From contig JAJEKV010000132.1 in the NCBI GenBank assembly GCA_021234155.1, forward strand, positions 1,740,226 through 1,804,225: a stretch of 64,000 nt of DNA, in the 5' to 3' direction. Under the pieces are notes generated by a model. The model saw only the letters and a list, made by a program, of their open reading frames with translations, made no database searches and was not told the origin of the DNA. This stretch comes from Isoetes taiwanensis (lineage: Eukaryota > Streptophyta > Lycopodiopsida > Isoetales > Isoetaceae). Positions 57,800 to 64,000 of this stretch are shown here, in pieces. Numbering within the stretch: position 1 is the stretch's first letter; each line of letters starts with the position of its first letter. Made by a program: the position numbers and the translations under genes.

Positions 57800-60350
57800 G
57801 GCGGACCATGCAAGAGTTGTGCAGCATGCATTAGGTGAATTTACCGCAAATTCATGTACTTTGTCTAACAGGTATATTGCTTTAGAAGATGCCTGTTTCC
57901 CTATGTGAAAAAAAATATTTAGGAAAATTATGTGGTCTACTTTTCTCGATTAGCGAGTCGAGAAGATAAAGAGCGCAACTAAAACCAATGAAAATGCTAT
58001 CTCTCTGTAAACAAAGTGCTGATCTGACATGAATTTTTATTCATAAATAATTTTATTACATTGTATTTTACAATGGTTGAAGATACCATGATGGTCGGGC
58101 TGATACAAATATTACATCATCTTCGCACACAGACCACCTACTGGGAATATCATGCAGAGAAAGGTCTGAGGTGTTCCAAGTCACAAGAGCAACTTGAAGA
58201 GAATAGAAATCTGAACATGCTACCTTGACCAATGCATGTCACCAATATCTTCTCGTCCTCTTTCCCCAATGAATCCGGGTCTTTCCATGGCTCCCCGATC
58301 ATGTCCTTTCCGTCAGGACCGCGATCGGAAAGGCGAAATCAAGTTAATGCAAGTGATGCTACTGACAAAATAAATAAGAAGACAACCAGTTCCTAAGGGC
58401 CATTTCTCAAGAATATAGAAACAGGAATTTTCTCGTGATTTCACATGAAGTCGAAAGGTCAGAAGGCCTCTCGAGAGCCTTTCTCACTCATGAAGTCGAG
58501 AAATGTAGCTTAGACCTCCCGCCTTTAAAGGTAGTCAGAAATAAAACGCTAAAACCAGGGTCTTTTCGACTCATGAGTCGAAAGACAACTCGTGAAAGTG
58601 ATCTGTGGACCACCGCGGGAAAAGGCGTGTGTACATGAAAAAAAAAAAAAGTTGAGGACCTTTCGACCATGAAGCCTAGAAAGACCCTCAATGCCCCCTC
58701 TAATCAGCCTCTTTTGACTCACAAGGAAGCCGAGAATGAAGCTCGAGTCTCAAAAAAAAAAACTTTTTTTCCCTTTTTTTTTAACTAGAAAAAAGAAGTT
58801 TTTTGAGGGCCTTTCTCAACTTGCGAGTCGAAATGCAGATGAAAAAAGGTTCCGCAGATTCGGCCCATTCTTTCCTTGATTTCCAAGCATTTAACCTTAG
58901 CATGCATACTCTTTCTCAAATTGATAAATTCGGGCCGCCACAGCCCAATTTTCATTGATCCAATACTTCACAGCTTTTAAATTCTCGCTAAGACACTTTC
59001 GACTGTCCACAAGACCAATTTGTACAAAAAGCCGCGATCAAGCATTTTTCGACCTGCCACAGAAGACCGATGCACAAAAAAGCCGATCCCGGCTTGCTCG
59101 TTCTTCCGAAAAAATCTTGTCGATTTGCCCGCCGGGCCGATTTGCCCCGCTGGCATCGATTTGCTTTGCTCTGAGTCGATTGTCACGGATTGAGCCCAAG
59201 TGACCGATTTGGGAGTTTGAAGCTCAAAGAGCTACCGGATTTGCCGCCAAAGGGAGTTTCCCGTGATTGAAGCTCAAAGGGAGTTTGAAGCAGATTGAAG
59301 CTCAAAGGGAGTTTGAAGCAACAAAGAGTCACGGATTTGCCGCCGTGCTCACCTAAAAGTAAGCCCAGAGGCCCGACTGGGCTCTTTAGGAGCATCACAC
59401 GAGGATGGGCAACTCTGTACACAGAAAGGAGGAAAAGCAGCCAAAATAGCCAAAGATCTGGAAGGTCGATGTGCAAACAACAGAGGATACACGAAGAAAA
59501 ACAGAGGATTCATGGTAGAGGACGATAAAAAGGAGGAGGCAGGGGGATGCCGCTATGTCGGCGCCAATAGCCGGACCTTATATTCATTCTTATGCTGGGA
59601 GGAGGCAGAGGATGTTGGAATACATTTAATTTGAAGTTCTGTGCTAATTTGAAGCTCTCCATAGCTGGCGACAGCAGCATAATCCTGAAGATACGGAGGT
59701 CTGAGGTTTATTCTACTTTCTTGAAACTTGGAATCTTTGGAGGAAGAGGCTGCTATGGCCTTATGAATGGGTCTATTCCGACGGACTGGATTGGGATCCC
59801 CTTTCCAATAAGACCACGATCTAGTTCTTTGAAGCTGGGAATCCAAGAAAGTTCCCTTACCTTTGGCTCGATGAAGCTCAAAATAAGCAGCAACATCTGC
59901 ATTTGCACTTCTGGATAATAGGCCGCCGGAAGAATTATCCTGAACTCTGTTCATCATCTTCGATGTTATTTAATCCAGACAGAGAAGTTCTTTCTGGTTT
60001 AAGCCTAATCTTACCGGAACTATCTTATGCGACCGCTGTTTCGAAGAATCATTCCTCTCTCTGGTATCAAAATGCTGCTTTGCTTTTTAGATTGTGGTTT
60101 GGATTTATAACTTATAACCGTTGTGCAATGCCTTGCGCTCATCCTCATCTTTAAGCTTTTTTGGTGTTTGAAATTCCTCATCTTTGTGCTTTTTTTGAGC
60201 TGGAATTAGATTGCCTTCTCGACTACTGGGTCGAGAAAGGTTTCTAATGGAGTATTGATTTAATTTAATTTATATTTGATTATTATATTATATTTGATTA
60301 TTTTATCAATAGATTCATTTAATTTATTATTTAATTAATTATCTAATTAG
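57800..60350. other. Duplicate of 44.43-47.01 kb, with decayed palindromes
   Basis: Matches unit A in order. The palindrome array at 58.43-58.83 kb has lost its CGCG centres. 59.48-60.35 kb is almost identical to 46.15-47.01 kb. No gene called. Confidence 0.65.
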
Positions 60351-61515
60351 AATAGAATAGAATGGAATATACATTATTGTCCCTTGTGCCCTGAGGCCTC
60401 TGGACTTATGTAGCATGGGCGAGCTCCCTGACGGGTGCTACTAGCACATCACGCTGGTTTCTTTGTGGCCTTTTTTCGGTGGTCGACTTTTATCTATTAA
60501 ACCGCACTTTGCTTGGATCGGCTTCAAGGTCGCGGAGATGCGTCGGTATCAATCGGCTTTTGCCGAAAGCATTTTTGGCAGCTATGATTCGCCTCCCGGG
60601 CTGCTCATAACACAAGCCATTTTTCCTTGTGTACTTCCCGGTGTCTTGTCGTCATTTCCCGTATTGCATCTGCCAAATCTCTCATTGTTTCGCGTCGCCA
60701 TCATGGCGCGTAAATGGCTGGCCCCATCTTATGTTTCTCGTATTTGTTCCTCGATGTCTCCATATATAGGGCACTCATTGAGCATGTGATTTCGCCCCTC
60801 CACTTCCCCGACAGATTCCCGCATATCCGGTCAGTTTTTCTCTACTCCTCCATCTGTCCTTTTCAATTCTTAGGTCATGGCTCCCCATCTTAAATCTTGC
60901 TAGGATATCCCTCCTTGTTTTTCCTAGTTGATTATCTTGGTACATCTCGCTCTATCTATCCCCGTTCCGGGTTGAACAACGCCATAAGCCAAATTGTCTT
61001 GGGCCCCGTGTGTTTTTGCAGCCATGCTTGCGTAGCCTTAGTTGCCCAGTCCTCATTCCATTCGCCTTTGTTTATTAGGTCACTCAGATTCATCCCCATT
61101 TCTCTCGTCCACATTGCCACATCTCTAAACCATCCCTTGTCCGCGATGATGTGTGATTTTGCCGACTGATCGCTGACATACTCGCTAATTTGTTCGGTTT
61201 TCCACCGCATTGTTTCTATGAGATATCGATAGTCTTCCCATGCCCTTACCTCCATCGGTTCGACGAATTGTTTCCATACTATGGTCATTTGCATGTATTT
61301 GTTCTCGCCTTGAATTTGTTTATGCCATTGCCTAAGGATTTCTTGAATTTTTTCCTATTTCTTTTCCGTTAGCCCCGGTCCCCAAGCTTCAGCCCCATAT
61401 AGTTGCGTGGTCACGACCACTGCACTGAACAGATAGCATTTGATTTCTCAGTCTATTATTCTACTTCTATTGCATAATTTTTTCATATTAAAGTAACTCC
61501 CAATGGATTAATTAA
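60346..61515 (-). mobile_element. LINE 3' end, duplicate copy
   Basis: Duplicate of 47011-48180 with the same (TTCTA)n tail at 60.35-60.37 kb. The best frame (61294-60956) keeps MEVRAWE, SAKSHIIADKGWFRDVAMWT and QAWLQKHTGPKTIWLM. The zinc motif region is more damaged than in unit A. Confidence 0.75.
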
Positions 61516-61547
61516 TTATTGATTATATATTAATAATTAATACCTTT

Positions 61548-61960
61548 TTTTGGGGGGGGGGCGGAGGGGGGGGAGAGGGCTTGCCCCCTTTTGCCCCTCC
61601 CGCTCCTCCTTTGCCCCTCCCCCCACCCCTTCCCTCCCCCTTCTTCCAACTTATCCCCTCCCTCTTCTCCTTTGCCATTTTGCTCTCCTCTTCCCTCCCC
61701 GCGCCCTTCTTCCAACTTATCTCCTTCCCTCTTCAACTGTGGCCCCTCCCTCTTTCTCCTCCTACCCTTCTCCTTATCAAGGTGTGCCCCTCTCCCTCCC
61801 CATCCTCCTTTGCCCTTTTTGCTCTCCTCTCCCTCCCTCTCCCCCCCTTCTTCCAACTTATCCTCTTCCCCTCTTCAACGTGTGGCCCCTCCCTCTTTCT
61901 CCTCTTACCCTTCTCCTTATCAAGGTGTGCCCCTTCTCCCTCCCCTCTTTTGAGTCCCAT
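61548..61960 (+). repeat. Pyrimidine-rich tract
   Basis: About 410 bp of CCTCC/CTTCC-type sequence with tandem ~110-bp units (TTCTTCCAACTTATC... and CCTTATCAAGGTGTGCCCCT twice). Longer than the tract in unit A because A' retains the original right flank. Pro/Ser/Leu frames are artefacts. Confidence 0.85.
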
Positions 61961-61978
61961 TCTCAGTCTGAGTCCCAA

Positions 61979-62495
61979 ATTTCAAGATTTGACACACTTT
62001 AATTAAATGCGACTTGTAGGTTCTTTTTTTTTATATTTTTATAGGGAAGTCTTTCTTTCAAGCATGTTTCTTACGATGAATCTTTGATAGATGGAAAGAA
62101 TCAATGCACTTTTTGAAGCAGTTCTCGCTGCTTGCAGCCTGGAGGAAAGCAAATGTGGAAAATGTAAGTGCGATATAAAATATATATCAATGCGCCTGGC
62201 CAATAGCCCTACATTTTGTTTATATGAAAGGTTGTACGATTAGTTGTCAGTGAAGTCTAGCACATTGTGCTCTAAGCTGATCTGTAGTGCTCATACTTAG
62301 GCGTATAGCTCTTCTTTCACATAGCACAGTTCGGGTGATTTGCATATTGCGCATGGTGCACTAGATTTGCTTTTTTAGTTCAGGTCTATGTTGGTACCTT
62401 GGAAAATATAGTATCAAGCTTTCCAATCTACTGCTATAGGCAATAATGTGATAACATGAATAAATGTGTGCTATATATTCTCAAAGATAAATATT
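61979..62495. other. AT-rich sequence, possible gene intron or exon edge
   Basis: No gene is certain. 62090-62165 reads MERINALFEAVLAACSLEES and reaches a GTAAGTGC donor, which could be a short exon. No match recognised. Confidence 0.3.
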
Positions 62496-62499
62496 AAAT

Positions 62500-62821
62500 G
62501 GGTAAAAGCATGTTAGGGTGTCCCTTAAAAAGTATTATTTAGTGACTAAAAAGGTACCTAAAAAGGTAGCCAGGACTGGGTACTGGGTACCTGTATAATA
62601 TTTCAATATAAGGTATGTTTTAGAACTTTTTATATATATATTGGTCTCCGATAGCATTATCTTTATCTTAACTTTGAATATTACCATGTCCTTGACTTTT
62701 ATTTTGGATTTTTGTATTAGTTTTAATGAAAAGAAAAATGAGAAAGTACCCAGTTCTGAAGTACCTAGTGTATGTACTTTTGCAGGTTCCAAAAGTGGTA
62801 CACCCTAACATGCTTTTACCC
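62500..62821. mobile_element. 322-bp MITE
   Basis: Ends GGGTAAAAGCATGTTAGGGT and ACCCTAACATGCTTTTACCC are perfect inverted complements, flanked by AAAT (62496-62499 and 62822-62825). The interior is AT-rich without coding capacity. The superfamily is uncertain from the 4-bp duplication. Confidence 0.85.
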
Positions 62822-63050
62822 AAATGCAAGTCATATTAAACCGGAAACAGTAGAACTACTACCACTGGAGATCCTATGTGTGTCAGAGCAGTTTGTGAAG
62901 CCAGTCTTAAGCGACTGGATATGGATTGCATTTACCTTTATTGCTAGCAGAGATTGGATGCACATGTGAAGTTACAGTAAGGACCAATTACTTTGACTGG
63001 TCAAACGAATAATTGGGCTTCAAGAATCTGAATTTTTGCCACAATTATAG

Positions 63051-63209
63051 GTTGGTGAAATGAAGAAGCTGGTGGAAGAGGGCAAGGTCTTGGCCTATTC
63101 GGGGCGCCAGCATCAATAATCCGCAGAGTTCATGCGGTCCATCCCTGTTCAAATGGAATGGTCATTATGGGTGAGGGATGTAGAGGATGAGGTTGTTCCC
63201 CACATGCAG
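63051..63209 (+). pseudogene. Aldo-keto reductase exon (possible host gene)
   Basis: After an acceptor (ACAATTATAG/) the frame reads [18 protein letters not shown], then with shifts SIIRRVHAVHP and VQMEWSLWVRDVEDEVVPHM. Plant aldo-keto reductases of the auxin-induced PCNT115-like group have [34 protein letters not shown] and RDVEEEIIPTCRELGIGIV at this place, inside the NADPH-dependent barrel. The exon ends CATGCAG/GCAAGA, a possible GC-AG donor. One or two single-base shifts are present, so it is either a pseudogene or an imperfect consensus. Flanking exons were not identified. Confidence 0.65.
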
Positions 63210-63289
63210 GCAAGATATTAGTTCAATCTATAAATTTAACTATGTGTACGACAAGTGGATATAATTTCAATCCATGAAAACTGTAGGGA

Positions 63290-63540
63290 GCCATTTTGAT
63301 GAAAATTTGGAAGCTCCGAGACTAGACTTTAAGCATGTGTGTGCATTAAGAATTCTTCACAAACAAGCAATGGTGTCATTTTTGCAAAGGCCGAGAAGGT
63401 TCTATCAGGCATTTTTATTCATTGGAATGGGCGTCTGTCACCTTCTATTTTCATGAATATTACTTGGGCTCCTGTCCTAGCTGACCCATCTTTACGTAGA
63501 TTCTTTTTGAGGTATATTGCCATCACTACTTAAGTTAATG
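63290..63540 (+). other. Possible further exon, unrecognised
   Basis: Reads IFAKAEKVLSGIFIHWNGRL in one frame and reaches a GAG/GTATATTG donor-like site at ~63.51 kb. It does not match the expected continuation of an aldo-keto reductase. No assignment. Confidence 0.25.
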
Positions 63541-63720
63541 TCTCAAAACCATCAAGATAACATATGCTTTGAAATGTCCATGTTGCCTAGTTCATTTTAT
63601 GCTATGGGTGTTATAGGCTTAATGAGTTGTATCGCACTAGGTATTCAATAACGCATAAATGCTGTCCAACACTGCCCGAAGAATTTTTACTGCAGGAATG
63701 GGTGCCTTCTGGCATAAGGA

Positions 63721-64000
63721 AGGAAGGAAGGAAGGTACTTTTATCGTCCACAGAGACCAATCGGTCTATGGGACCCAATACAAAAACGCAGCAAGCGGAT
63801 TACTGCCCGGATTAAAAACCCCCCGCCCCGAAGGGTTTTCGAGGGAAAAACCATGGCAGCAATCAGCCTGCTGACAAACTGTCCTAACATATAAAATGCA
63901 AAAACACCCAAATATATACAGTCATGCACCACACCCGTGAGTGCCTAATCCCGCGGGGCCAAAGGGGCAAAGGTGACCTCGCAGTCCGCATTCCCGAATG
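63721..64000 (-). mobile_element. SINE-like element, 3' part, (CCTT)n tail
   Basis: On the minus strand it ends TTGTATTGGGTCCCATAGAC, CTGTGGACGATAAAAGTA and (CCTT)n. The first two blocks match the 3' end of the elements at 23.36 and 36.31 kb. It runs off the window end, so its head is not visible. Confidence 0.5.

Larger units (their letters stand above)
48458..61778. repeat. Segmental duplication unit A' (13.3 kb with CACTA insertion)
   Basis: Direct tandem copy of 39135-48457. It ends at CCTTATC (61772-61778), after which unique sequence (AAGGTGTGCCCC) continues. Subtracting the 4082-bp CACTA element leaves ~9.24 kb, close to unit A. The CCTTATC microhomology at all three boundaries fits unequal exchange or replication-based duplication. 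Confidence 0.9.

Noticed and set aside
61530-62006. Pro/Ser/Leu-rich frames in the pyrimidine tracts (also 48.23-48.48 kb)
   Set aside because: Low-complexity CCTCC/CTTCC sequence open in all three frames.

Overview
The window reads as a transposon-dominated stretch of a large land-plant nuclear genome, probably a fern, lycophyte or conifer-type genome; the species cannot be told from sequence alone. The evidence is Ty3/gypsy and copia debris, CACTA and Harbinger-type insertions, an initiator-Met-tRNA primer site, GT-AG introns, very long (GA)n tracts, and only one likely host-gene exon (an aldo-keto reductase at 63.05 kb). Many coding remnants are cut by single-base shifts. Two near-copies in the window differ most at CG/CAG/CTG contexts, so some of the breaks may be consensus errors in heavily methylated DNA rather than real mutations.

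The central result is a composite LTR retrotransposon lineage present as three diverged copies plus one duplicate: copy 1 at 3.1-8.8 kb (minus), copy 2 at 23.6-36.3 kb (plus), copy 3 at 37.9-42.7 kb (minus), and its duplicate copy 3' at 48.5-51.9 kb (minus). The shared order is LTR and primer-binding site (copy 1), then a histone H3-like gene with a very long N-terminal tail, then two or three ~70-bp dyad-symmetric hairpins spaced ~200 bp apart, then an internal TATA promoter, then a ~500-codon gene of an unrecognised family (called WY here), then Gag with a zinc knuckle, and in copy 2 protease, RT, RNase H, integrase and chromodomain, polypurine tract and 3' LTR. The H3-like proteins of copies 1 and 2 begin with the H3 tail motif ARTK(Q/C)TARK and end with a recognisable H3 histone fold. 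A retroelement that carries its own H3 variant together with a chromodomain integrase is the candidate undescribed system.

Layout: 0-3.1 kb SINE, heat-shock-element-like tandem repeats and GA polypurine; 3.1-8.8 kb copy 1; 8.8-13.9 kb copia remnants, AT-rich foldback repeats and captured host-gene fragments; 13.9-21.4 kb an unclassified 7.5-kb insertion with three ~1.5-kb GA-containing tandem units; 21.4-36.6 kb solo LTR, SINE, copy 2 and its 3' LTR; 36.6-37.9 kb foldback arm and host-gene fragment; 39.1-48.5 kb and 48.5-61.8 kb a tandem segmental duplication holding copy 3, a palindrome array and a LINE end, the second unit interrupted by a 4.08-kb CACTA element; 61.8-64 kb pyrimidine tract, host-gene sequence with a MITE, and a SINE end.
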